Assembly: GCF_026210795.1 (NCBI RefSeq)
Contig: NC_089445.1
Location: forward strand, 2,604,001 to 2,668,000
Origin: Rhizophagus irregularis
Taxonomy: Eukaryota > Glomeromycota > Glomeromycetes > Glomerales > Glomeraceae
Direction of reading: 5' to 3'
DNA length: 64,000 nucleotides
Positions 28,257 through 40,022 of the stretch are shown here, in pieces. The notes under the pieces were generated by a model. It was not told where the DNA came from and searched no databases. It worked only from the letters and a program-made list of their open reading frames with translations. A program made the translations under genes and the position numbers. Every line of letters starts with the position of its first letter. The first letter of the stretch is position 1.

Positions 28257-31200
28257 TTATTCTTGTCCTTCAAGAATGGAATTTATCATTTGTAACATTT
28301 CTTCATTTGTTGCATTTTCACTTTGACTTAATTGTTCTCTAAAAATTCCTTTATTTGATTTAATATGATTTTCGTAGAAATTTATTAATCCTTGTGCATT
28401 GCATTCTCTTGAAAGTTTTAGAATTAAATAAACTTCCTGAATATTGACATATTGACCTTTTTTAATAGAAGTTTCTACAATATTTTTGAATTCTTCAACT
28501 TTATAAATATGAGTTACTTTTAAAACATTCATAATAAATGATATATATGCAGAACTAGGTATCTCATTTGTTGCAATTGTTTTTGCGACCTCAAAAGGTT
28601 GTCCGTATAACCATCGAAGTAAAATCTCTATACTAATTGGTTGAATATCATCTGGAACATTGATTTCTATCTCACTTCTCTCGCTTAAGCCATGAAACTC
28701 CCTTTCAAAATGTTCTGAAGCAGCTATGTAAAAAAAAATTTAATGAGGAAAAGAAGGAAAAAAAAATTTCAAAGTAATATTAATAATAATATAATATACC
28801 TGAAAGCACATATCTATTAGCACCAATTTTCTTCATGCCAACATTAAAGATGACATCATGATACTCATTATCTTGTTGTTCTGTAAGTTTTTTCAGCAAA
28901 GTATTAAGTAACACTTCTCGTTGATTTCCGTTTGTTTCGGGAATTTCAGTAGGGATCATTTTGCAAATAAGACCCATGCTCTTCAGAGCTTCCAAACAAA
29001 CAGCATTATCTTGTAATTCTGACGGTAAAAATTTATCATCTTTAAAAATTCTGCGGAATATTGGAACATTCATGTCATATAAAGTATTGATTTTTACAAA
29101 TTCAGTAAGTGCTTTATTAGGGAACATTGGATATTTTATAAGATATTGTACGATTTTATCATTCCTCCATTTATCAGATAGAATTTCCCTCAAGAAAGTG
29201 ATGTATTTTGGATGTTTAGAAGGTGTTGGAAATAATGTAATAATTTGTTGTATTAAATCTTCGAGTAACTCTAATCCACTCATACAGGCTGCGCCTAATT
29301 TAGTAAGTGATGCACGATCCTTTTTGGTAGGCTTGTAAACATTTGAGTTTTCACGGAAGGAATAAAATGGAAAACCGTGTGGTAAAAGAATTCCAGATGT
29401 GGCATCGAAGAACTTGTCATCGCACAAATTCACTTCCCAAATGGGTAAAGATCTAGGAATATCCATAAAATTTTTTTGATTTTGTTGTTGCGCTGTTAAG
29501 ATAAATAAAATTATTAAAAAAAAAATTATTTTACTCAAAATTTAAAGCAGGTGATTTTTTTTTTTGCTAATACTTGCCTACAAAAGCATCCATTCCCTCT
29601 CTAATAAGTGTTCTAAATAATATATATTCTTCAGGTAATATTTCACTAATCTCAAATAATTGCTTCATAGTTAAAGATAAAGATGAACGAATTTTCTCCA
29701 AAGAATTGATGATATTTACAGGAGTACATTCGACAATACATTTTTTGAGATTTTCATGAGCTTTTTCAGGAACTACCATATTAGTAATGTGCACATTTAA
29801 CTTCATTAATGCCGGATATAACGGATATAATGTATGCCCACTTTCAGGTATATATATGATTGGATTATTTTTATCAGGCCTAATAAGCATATCAGAAGGT
29901 TGAACTACCGGTATTAGAGGAAATTTAGAGAGTTTGTTAAAATCTACTTTTTTCATGTCTTTATATAATATTGCCCAAATTTTTTTAAGCCAACTTTTAT
30001 TTGGTAAAGAATTTCCATCTGGAACCCATTTTAATTCTCTAACAGGTTGTATCACACTTCTTAAAAGATCTAAGATACCCGAAGCATCAAACTTTTTAAT
30101 ATTAGTACATGCACAAAAATTATCATCAACAAAAATTTTCTGTAGATTTTCTGGTAATTTAGTAGAGACAAATTTTGATGGTCCAATATTCGGGAACAGA
30201 TCTAGATGTTTTTGTTTACCAACGTAATAAACTTCACCAAATTTGCCGACCGATCCATTGTTTAGGGGAACTAATGGTAAATCAGTAAGAGTTCCAAAAG
30301 AATTCTTATCTTGAAGAATAAAACTTAGCAATTCGAACAATGAATCACGGTTATATTGCATATTACCATCATTACTAATATTATTAAAAGAAGGTATTGA
30401 AGATATCACCATTTGTAATTCTTCACAAACTGACTCTCCACTGACAGGCATGTACGGGAAATTTGGAGGGTCTCTGGATTCAACGATTTTATTAAGTTGT
30501 TCGATTTTATCTCTATCAAGCTTCACAGTAGGAACTCCTGAGCTAACCAATATATTTGCAATTATTGCTTCTTCTACTTCTTCAAAAATTTTTGCTTCTT
30601 TTAGTGAAATAAATTGTCCGCCATTAAATTCGGTCCAGAAAACTCTATGGTTACCAGTACCTAGCGTTTTAATAACATTTAAATAATAATCTTCGTACAA
30701 ACTTATAGTTGAATTCCTCGTAATTGGCCAAAGATTATTTGAGATATATGAAAGGAAATTTGCTTCTCGATTCTCGTGCCTGTCTACGACATGATTAAGT
30801 AATTTAACGTGAAGATAAGGTAAAACATCGTACAGAATATATCTATTCCATTTTGCATTGATACAATCGCCTTGTAAGAAATCAGTTTTAGACTGCAAAA
30901 TACCATTTCTTGCACTAGGTAGAAAAAAATTTCCATTCAAATGGACTCCCAAATTGGTATTTATTGATAGAGACAAGTAAGAATACATTTCTCCTCTAAG
31001 TTTGGGAGGATTTATTATCTGCAATACAAAATAAATGTACTTTTTTTAATAATATCGTAATATAAACAGAGATAAAAAAATAACGATAATTACCGATTCA
31101 TTTCTTAATTCGTCCAGTGATTTTTCAGAAGATCGAGCGAGTAAAGAAGCAATTCCGCCTCTCGGCTTTAATAAAAATGATGAACAAATTTTTGGATATT

Positions 31201-34200
31201 AATAAATAAAATATTATTCAATTATTTAAAAAGTATTAAAATATAATAAAATTACCATGAGCCGATTTTCCTTTGAAAATACTCTTAGATCTTGTTCAGA
31301 TATAAATTTATGTCTTCCTGAGCACAAAAGCCATATTTCCGAAATTTTCTTGTTTCTCATATTAGTTCGTTTAATATCTAACTGATAGATTTGTACTTCA
31401 TCAACAACATTTTGACGTGAAAGACGACAACTATCAAAATTATTGATTTCTGTTCGCCAGATCAATTTAGTATTTGTGTCATCCATGCGAAATAAACTAC
31501 ATGATTCTATGTTCCTTAAAAATAACATCTCATTCATATCCTGTACATCATTAAATAGTTGCAAAATTTCACCAATTTCGTAAAATTTATTTGAAATATC
31601 ACTTTGATCTCCAGTAGTAGAAGTTCTAAGCGGAAGCCTAAATAGTGTTCCTTTGAATTCTCTTGAAAAGTTACAATTCAACATTTTGTAAGGATGACAT
31701 TGATCGTAAAAACTCTTAAAATTCTTTTCCATAAAATCAATCCGAGCGCCTTTTGGCCTCCTGGGAGGAAATCCTTGTTCAGGAAGGAATTTTGCATGTG
31801 GATCTAAAAATGCAATGTATTTTCCACTTACAAAGCTAGGTAAATCCGTAACGTGGAAAGCACAATTAAATCCTATTCCAAATCTTCCGATTTTCTTTTC
31901 ATCACGAGATTTTCCTCTGGTACCAAGTTTGAGTAAAGACCGGAAGTCATCATCTGTAAACTCTGCGTTGTTATAAATCCATATCGCAGGACCTTGCCAA
32001 CATACCATTTCATCTGAAAATAGATTTTTGGAATTGTGCTGAAAGGTTCTTTCATCTACAAATACTGAAAATTCCGTGGCTCCAGCATCATCGGCATTCT
32101 ATATTTGATGAAAATGTTATCATATAAAGTATATTTGAAAACAAAAAATCATCCAATTACTCACTTGAAGAAATTCTTTAAATAAGGAATCTATCGAATA
32201 ATCCTAGTAATTGAATTTTTAAAAAATTAATGTCCGATTAAGTAAAAGTATTACCTAAACAATAACATTAATTACAAATCAAAAAGTTACATCAAGAATA
32301 TTTTTGATTCTGGTAGTCAATGATTCATGTTGTTCGTATGTCTCCCAATCTGAATCCTTATTACCTAGAATAAAAATTAAATGCTTAGATGATTTATAAA
32401 AGATAAAATTAAAATAAATTATTTATTTTATTTTAGTTACCGAATATTTTTCCTTTCAAAGTTTGAATCCCTAATCCCTCGGCAATGTTCTGAGTAACAA
32501 AATTATGTGTAATTTCATACTTGCTTTTCTCGTTATCATCAAGTCTATCTCCCATATCATCATAATAAATATCTTGTAATTCCACAAGTTTATTATTAGT
32601 ACTTGGAATCAATAATTCATCTAATCTTTGCAGATTATTTCCTTCTATCTTATCATCATTTTGAATTTTCGCAATCCGTTTAAGAATTTCAATAACATTT
32701 TCTATTTCGTTTGTTGATAATTCTTCATTTTCATTCATGTCTCTAATTATTAAAATTAGATCCCTGACTCCAATTTCATCTAAAATTTTGATATTTAAAT
32801 TACATCCACCCCATCTAGCTTTTGCGCTATTGTACAAAATTTCATATAACTCAAAATCAATCGTTTTGTCGATTAACTTATCACTGTTTAGTTGATTTAT
32901 GAGGTTATTGGTATGCTCATTTCTATAATTTGTAATCTCATCAATATACACATAAGAATCGCTATATAAAGTTAAAGTACCAAGCGTACCATTTGCTAGT
33001 GGAATCATTTTGAAACCCTCTAATTCGTTAAAATCTCTATCACTTAATATATACTTAAATAATTGTAAGACGTCTTGTCTCGATACTGCAGCGTCTTCCC
33101 ATCTAGTACGATTGAATTTTAAATCTAAATAATCACGAATAACAGCAGGGGATAGACGTTTAAGATTATCATTATGTCTAGATCTTTGTAAAATACGGAT
33201 TATATCGTAAGAAACTGATATCACAGGAAATCCAATATTTCCAATTATTTTGAGTAAATTGCTATCGAGTGACTTTTCATCCAAATAGCCATCTGAAAGC
33301 GAAAGCCAACAATATCCAATAGCATTTAAAGAAGGTCCATTGAACACACGATCCTCAATGTTAAGATTTTCTACAACATTTTTTAATAGATCTTCGCAAA
33401 AAGTGTTTATGCTATCCGACATGTTTATGGCCCTTGGCCAGAATCTATATATATCGTTTAGTTGAATATCAGTATCATCAACTTTCGTTAGTTCAAGAAG
33501 GAATCCTATCCATGCTTTAGGTAAGACTTTTTCAAATAAATATTTGTTCCATTGAATCTTCAAATTCGCTAATCCATCAAATGCCTACAAGTTCAATATT
33601 AATATTCAATTGGTCAATAAATGTTAAATTATCAGATAGGAATAATCTGTTAAAGAAATTACCAGATCTTCATTGCCTGCAGCTGACCATAAAGAACGTC
33701 GGTTATTACTGACCTGTTAAAGCAATAAAAAAAAATCATTAAAAATAATCTATGACCATAAAAATAACAATATCAAACTTGATTCATACCGCAAAATATC
33801 CATGCACGGAAACGATAAAAGGCATATCAATAGGAAGAGGTAAAAAACAAAATAATCTTCCGATAACATTTAAAGAATTCAAAGGAACAGCCAAACCAAC
33901 ATTAGGGATAAATTTGTGATCTCCTATGCTTTTATTGAATCTTTTCTGAAAATGTGCCTCGGTTTCTAATAAATCATCAAGATAATTTAAAATTAGCCAT
34001 CGGTTAATTTCTCCGTCAGTATCTTCTCCTTTCTGATGACGGAATGATGCAACATAAGATGATTTCAGTTGAGTATTATCGTTAAGTTTGCCTAATCTTA
34101 ACTCATCCATTAATGGTACAATATTTTCGACTATTGAAGATCGTTTATTCCGAACTTGAATAGCATTATCTAATTGAATTTTATATAATAGTTCAGGTTT

Positions 34201-35074
34201 GCTAGCTCCTTTTTTCAATTCATAAAAAGAAATACACTCAATATGTTTCAAAAACAACAAGCAATGAATGCTCTCATTCTCGTAAAATTTACGAAACATT
34301 TCCAAAATTTCATCAGTTTTGTATATCTTCTTAGAAATATTCGAAAAAGTAGAATCACGAAGAGGATAACGAAAGATAGTGCCATCAAATCGTTCATTAC
34401 ACGAGATTCCAAAGGGAGTAAAAGGAGCAAATTGATCTGGATATTCTTGGATCAAATTTTCTTCGATAAAATTGAATTTGACGCCACCATTATAATACCA
34501 TTCATGAGGATCAAGAACAACATATTTATCACCAGTGATGAAAGAAGGAGAATCAGTAATATGATAAATTGAGTTAAAACCGACACCCATTACTAATTAA
34601 AAAAAAAGAGAGATAACATCAGAATATAGAGTACTATTATAGAAATCAATAAATCGAAAAATTACCTCCAATCTTATCAAATTGATCTTGTTTTTTACTA
34701 TCAGCCAAGCTCAATAAAGATTCAAAATCATTATTTTCAAAAGTAGTTTCATTTATTGCTAAAAGTGCGGGACCTTGATATTTATCGATATTTAAATTGA
34801 AATGCTTATATTTATTCAAATGTGGTTCCAATAGTCTTTCTGATTGATACGTATTATGGTCCAGAATGAAAGTTTGTACCTTACTCTTAGCATCATCAGA
34901 ATTTTGAAGAATTTCACGAAGAACTTGTGTACCATCAGGATATTCTTCAAGAAGTTTCTTTAGACGATGAGTATAAGGTTCCCGTGGTTTAAACTCTTCT
35001 CCTCTTGGAGGAGTGCCAGGATTATTATTTAGGTTAGTCATAATATTAGAGAGAAAAGGACTGACTTTTGACAA
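28257..35074 (-). CDS. Sacsin-like protein: two Hsp90-type ATPase modules plus C-terminal BTB
   Basis: Eleven exons join in frame to 2011 residues: 34666-35074, 33790-34592, 33663-33713, 32441-33584, 32291-32364, 32165-32203, 31256-32098, 31094-31165, 29578-31018, 28800-29492 and 28257-28723. Module 1 (about 35-800) has the Bergerat motif EILQNSDDA and the lid glycines GVMGVGFNSIYH, followed by HITDSPSFITGDKYVVLDPH. Module 2 (about 805-1830) has FLQNADDAGATEFSVFVDE and IGRFGIGFNCAFHVTDLPSF. Sacsin-type SIRPT repeats are co-chaperone-like ATPases. The end (about 1834-2011) is a BTB domain (YHDVIFNVG, HFEREFHGL, LLRWLYGQPF), usually an adaptor for cullin-3 ligases. Intron 9 uses a GC donor (G/GCAAGT), confirmed by frame. 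Function in protein quality control with ubiquitin coupling is inferred. Confidence 0.88.
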
Positions 35075-35095
35075 TAATTATAGAAACGTTCTAAT

Positions 35096-35119
35096 GAAAT
35101 AAATAAATAAATAAATAAA
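35096..35119. repeat. AAAT microsatellite
   Basis: About six copies of AAAT directly upstream of the sacsin-like gene, likely in its 5' leader. Confidence 0.7.
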
Positions 35120-37118
35120 CTACGAATTGTAAAGACAACTCGCAACTTAATTCCAAAGGGATTTTTTTTTCCGCATAAAAAGGCGCGAGTGTTCCACAAA
35201 TCAAGTCTCACGTGAAATCAGGTAAGGTTTAAGGGGTACTCACTGTTTTAAACTTTTAATACTTTGTCTTTCACTCCTGAAATCAGTATATAGAAAGTGA
35301 GTAACGTAGATTGACGGAGAATATATATTTTCATATGATAAATGAATATCCTAAACCCTGATAAGATTTGTGCCAGTGAAGTTTAATATTTACGATCGTT
35401 ATTCTTTTCTAATCACGTAGAAAGATTATCTAAAGCTTGATCATGGAGATAAAATTTAGAGAAACTTTATTTACAATTGAGGCTAATATATGATCCGTTA
35501 CTTGAAAGGATATTAATAATTTGGATGATCATCCAGATTTAGTAGACAAAGACCTGCAGATTTAAGGTTTAGTAGTTAGTCATAAGTCGATAAACGTAAT
35601 ATTATAGTAATGGATCTGCCAGATATCCGGATAACGGATATTCGAAGTGTAATTTGCGTATAGTAAATCTATTACTATATATAAAATTATGGAAACTATT
35701 CTAATTTCAAACATTTTATTTGTAATTGTAAATAAAAAGCGTTTTATGTGTTTTTGATATTAATACTTTTTATTTTATTTTTTTACTTCAGTTATTACTT
35801 TCAGTTATTACTGCAAATTTAACAAAAAGTAAATGGCTAAAATACGTTTCACAAAAATTTATATTTAAAAAATTATTTTGTACAGTTACTAATAAAAAAT
35901 TTCTTTAATTTCTTTTTGGTAAAGAAACGTTTACAATAGCTCCTTATAGGCCAAGGATTGTATAAATGTGAATGAATTAAATACAATCAGTCTGTTGCAA
36001 ATTATAAAACTATGCACAGCCTGTACAGCCTACCACGATTTCAGTTTTCTTCAATACATTTGATATTAAAAAACTCACGTGAATAAATTATCATTTTTAT
36101 AACTATGGTGTAGTTTTTCAAATACAACAAATATAGGGAATATATCATCAAACTTATATTTTTAAAAAAAGAAAGTATTTTGCATGACTCGCTAAATCAT
36201 TGTTAAATGCAGTAATAGAATAACTGTAATAACGCAATTATTTATTTCAGGAGAGTGTAACACTATATATATATGTATATATATATACTTAGCATCCACA
36301 TAATAGAGTATTATGAAAAAGGGAAATATTTTAAGCGAATAGATAGAAACGTCCCTGTAAAAAAAGTCGATCCGTTATCCGTTTTTCATATTCCATCTTT
36401 TTTTCCGTAAAAGGCTCATTATTACGGAAATAACGGGTAAAATTTTTTATAGGTCATGTTTAATCAATAATACGTAATTAATTTAATTATAAAAACTTTA
36501 TTCTGTGCTCGTTATCATTCAGGTGCAATATTAACACGTGATTGATTTGTATTTCATCGGCTAGTGCAACTAACGCTTTCTTTCAGAAATAAATTTTTAT
36601 CTCACTCTGAAACGTAACAATATTTTTTTATCTGTGCCAAATATCCCTACTGGAACTAACACACCTGCCTCTGCATCTTCTATTACTGACCACCACAACT
36701 GAAAAAGCAAATGTTAATTCGTAATCTGTGGAGAAATCATCAATTTTGATTAATGTTGATCGGAATAAATACATATATGAAGTGTCTGAATCTCTTTTGC
36801 CATACCCACTACTGCTATTTAAACACAATCTAAATAGTAAAAAGTAAAATTATGACGTTTCCCTACTTTCAATGGGAATTATTGATCCAAATTGCATTTT
36901 AGACCCTTTTCTTATGACTGGTGGATAGTTTGTAACCAAGAAATGGAATTTCTTGTATCTATTCATTTGCATATGAAAATAATAGTCTTTTTAAATGGCC
37001 ACAACTTTATTTTAACAGTTGTAAAAAAACATTCTGGATATCTTTGTAATTGTGAAACTTTTGTACTACTAAGTCAAGTAAATCTAGTACTGACGCGATA
37101 TCTATAGTCCATCAACAG
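35120..37118. other. Intergenic between sacsin-like gene and MITE
   Basis: No gene is supported. It holds an alternating TA run near 36261-36290. A weak inverted repeat lies at about 36353-36453 (CCTGTAAAAAAA at left, TTTTTTATAGG at right, with CCGTTAT inside each arm), which may be an old MITE. Confidence 0.4.
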
Positions 37119-37269
37119 TAGGGATGAAAATCAATTCGTTAGTTCTAATTCAGTTCAAAGTTCAGAATGGTTTTTATGGTTAAAAATAGTTTTAAGCCTA
37201 AGAGATTCAGAATCTTTTAAATTTTAGAATCAACTCGAATTAATTCATTTTGAACTGATTCCATCCCTA
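37119..37269. mobile_element. Ac-like hAT MITE (TAGGGATG ends)
   Basis: The 151-bp element starts TAGGGATGAAAATCAATTC and ends inverted with CATCCCTA. The exact 8-bp direct repeat ATCAACAG lies at 37111-37118 and 37270-37277. TAGGGATGAAA is the classic terminal sequence of the maize Ac transposon, so hAT origin is well supported. The interior is partly palindromic. A second TAGGGATGG word at 37695 has no visible partner. Confidence 0.92.
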
Positions 37270-37277
37270 ATCAACAG

Positions 37278-38045
37278 ATGTTTCATACCAAAAAGTATAG
37301 GTAAAAATCCATATTATTGGCTAATTTATTATGATTCAATTTTAATGTGATCGGCAAATATATGTAACAGGAAAATACACCGCATAATAACAACTACTCA
37401 AATTTTCCACGAAAGTTCAACAGTTTTTTCTCAACCAAGATTCAGTTTCAGTTTAAACAAATCCAACTTTAGGTTAGACTTCTCTTAATAGCAATATCAA
37501 GAGGTTTTTTATAGGTGTTTTATGTAAAGTTTGAAAATTTTATGATTAAAATTTGTACTATAAATAGTAAAAAGCTTTTTGTAAAAATTTAGTCCAAGTA
37601 TTTATTATACAACAACCATTGTATATATTTCAAATTATCATTAAGGTCTTGTTCATTGTATAATTTGTATCATTCAAAGTTAATACTTAAAATATAGGGA
37701 TGGTGCCACAATTGATTGATCAAATCCGCAATAGAGTCAAATTGCGGTTAGTGATACGCAAATCCGCAATTCACCTGATCGGTTTTTGCATCAGTTCCCG
37801 AACCGATTTAATAAAAAAAGACGTTGCGAATCGTTTTTCTAAGTAATTTTAATTAAAAAAAATGTTTTCGCAACATTTTTTTTTTTTAATTTAACGAAAA
37901 AATGATAATTTAACCATGAATATAAAATAAAGTTAAAATTAAATATAATAATTTAAATCTTATTGTCTACAATCCGTAAGTATTTTTTTGAAAGATCAGT
38001 TAGTCGCAAAAATCAAATAATAATGACTTTTATATTCAAAGAAAA
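37278..38045. other. Intergenic, 3' of the third kinase gene
   Basis: AT-rich. It contains a lone TAGGGATGG end-like word at 37695 followed by a GC-richer patch with repeated AATCCGCAAT (37725-37850), possibly a truncated element. No gene. Confidence 0.4.
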
Positions 38046-39978
38046 TTAAATATCAAAATCAAGCTCTTTAGTTTTGTAATCTATATATTAACAAATAGAA
38101 TTAATTATTATATGGATTTATTGATTAAAAAAATATTTGTTATTATCACTGTTTGCTTACTTACTAGTTTTATTACTATTTGATTCATTAGAATTTACAT
38201 TATCATGAATGTCAAATATAAGTTCTTTTGTTAAGTAATCTATGTAGAAGAGAAAACAAAATACTAAATTTAATCGAGTTAAAATAAAGATTATAAAAAC
38301 AATAAATTCATACCATCATTTTTATCTTCACATAATTTAAATTTTTTAACAATTTTGTCTAGATATCATTGTATTTATAAAAATTTGTAATTTATTTAAT
38401 TATCTGTTTTAGCAAATTAACAACTTGACTTTGGAAAAATTAGTTTTAAAAGAAAATATTTGTTATACCTTCATTATTATTTTCATTCAGATTATTATTA
38501 AATTTTCTTTTGCCTTATTAAAAAAAATAACTCACATAAATTTATGGTACAGTAGACTAAATAAATAGGATAAAATAAATTTCTTACCAAGTTCTGGGAG
38601 AATACATTGGCTTTTTAAGCTTTTGGTAAATTTTGCAGATTTTATCATTGCACTTAAAGGTCTACTTTTATATATAGCACCTGGATTGTTTGTGGTTATA
38701 GGTCCAATATCTGACGATCTTATGATCTTAGTTGGATTATTCTCTTCATTACGGTAATACAATTCATATTTAAATTTAAGTGAAATATCATTAGCATTTG
38801 GCCTTTCGTTTGGATCAGAATGCCAACATTTTTGCATTAATTCAATATAACCTTCAGGTGCATTAGTGACAATTGGAGGACGAATACTATCACATATTTC
38901 AATAATAAGTTCTGTATCATGACTTTTATCCCAAAATGGTCTTCTACCTGTCATTAATTCCCACATAATCATACCAAAACTATATATATCTGAAGCTTTA
39001 GTATATTTTTGTCCTTGAAGAACCTCTGGAGCAACGTAAGGAATAATTCCATAAACCTCATTACCATTATCTGATGATCCAATTGCAGATTTACTTATTC
39101 CAAAATCACCTGTTATTGCTGATGTATCATAATTACCTTCTATTTCTTTACTAAATATATTACCACTGTGATAATCTTGATGGATAATATCTGCACTATG
39201 TAGAACTTGAAGTCCTATTATCATGTCTCGCAATATCTTTAATTTAATTCCCCAGCTAATATTAAAAAAGTCATTTGAAATATAATGTGTTAGATCTCCT
39301 AATTTATAGTAATTCGTAATTATTATAAAATTTAGAGTAATTGGATTTTGCGTGATTCCATAATATTGATTAAGAAGACTTGCTCTACATTTTAAAATAA
39401 AATTATAAAATATTTTAAGCTGAAATAAAAGTTTGTTAGTTACCATTTATCTAGCATTTGTAAACAACTTAATAATTCTAAAAATATAGATTCTAAAGAA
39501 TTAAATGAGGTACGGTATCTTTAAGTTCCTTAAGAGCAACTATCATTTCACCAAAGCGTTTAAACTCTTGTTTTTCTTCATCCCATTTATTGGTTATTAG
39601 TCCATCAATCCAAGTAGCTTTATAAATTTTACTGAATCCTCCTTCAGCAACAAATTCAATATTCTTGAATCTATCGTAAGGAACAAATTCTAATTTCGTA
39701 TCTGCATGGCAATTACTTAATGTGCTCTTTATAAAATTATCGATAACTTTATTTCCACTCAGTTTGCCGATTTTTGCTTTATAACATAAATGACAAATTT
39801 GATGAATTTCATTTATAAGTTTTATTTTTTTCTTACACTCATTGCATTTCTTAACTTTTAGTTTAAGCGTGTTTCGTATTGGATAATTTAAGGAAGTTAG
39901 TTCCTGAGTTTGCACTCTTTGGCAGTTCGGGCTCAATTGAGTCAAAGATGTATTATTTGAGTCAATTGATTGATCCAT
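38046..39978 (-). CDS. Zinc-ribbon/TKL-like protein kinase, third paralogue
   Basis: Five exons give 483 residues if the inverted donor is used: 39514-39978, 38588-39419, 38469-38513, 38165-38239 and 38046-38080. The N-terminus is short (two N-S-T units). It has a complete C-x2-C / C-x2-C zinc ribbon (CNEC and CHLC), then AEGGFSKIYKATW, VALKEL, HQDYHSGNIF, GDFGIS, APEVLQGQKYT. The tail exons end ELDFDI, as in copy B. At 39466-39527 the end of exon 1 is inverted relative to the paralogues. The palindromic GTAC at the donor means a phase-0 GT (ACC/GTACCT) is regenerated, but about 13 residues (NNSKNIDSKELNE-like), probably holding the alpha-C glutamate, are lost. It may be expressed yet weakly active; splicing is inferred. 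Confidence 0.78.
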
Positions 39979-40014
39979 AATTTTAAATTAATTCCCTAAC
40001 TCAAAATTACCATA

Positions 40015-40022
40015 TATTTATA
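40015..40022 (-). promoter_or_regulatory. TATA-like box of third kinase gene
   Basis: TATAAATA on the minus strand, about 37-44 bp upstream of the ATG at 39978. Position and sequence suit a TATA box; no further support. Confidence 0.4.

Noticed and set aside
28961..30686. Plus-strand open frames over the sacsin-like gene
   Set aside because: They are shadows of the long minus-strand exons, which carry the ATPase and BTB motifs and frame-consistent introns.
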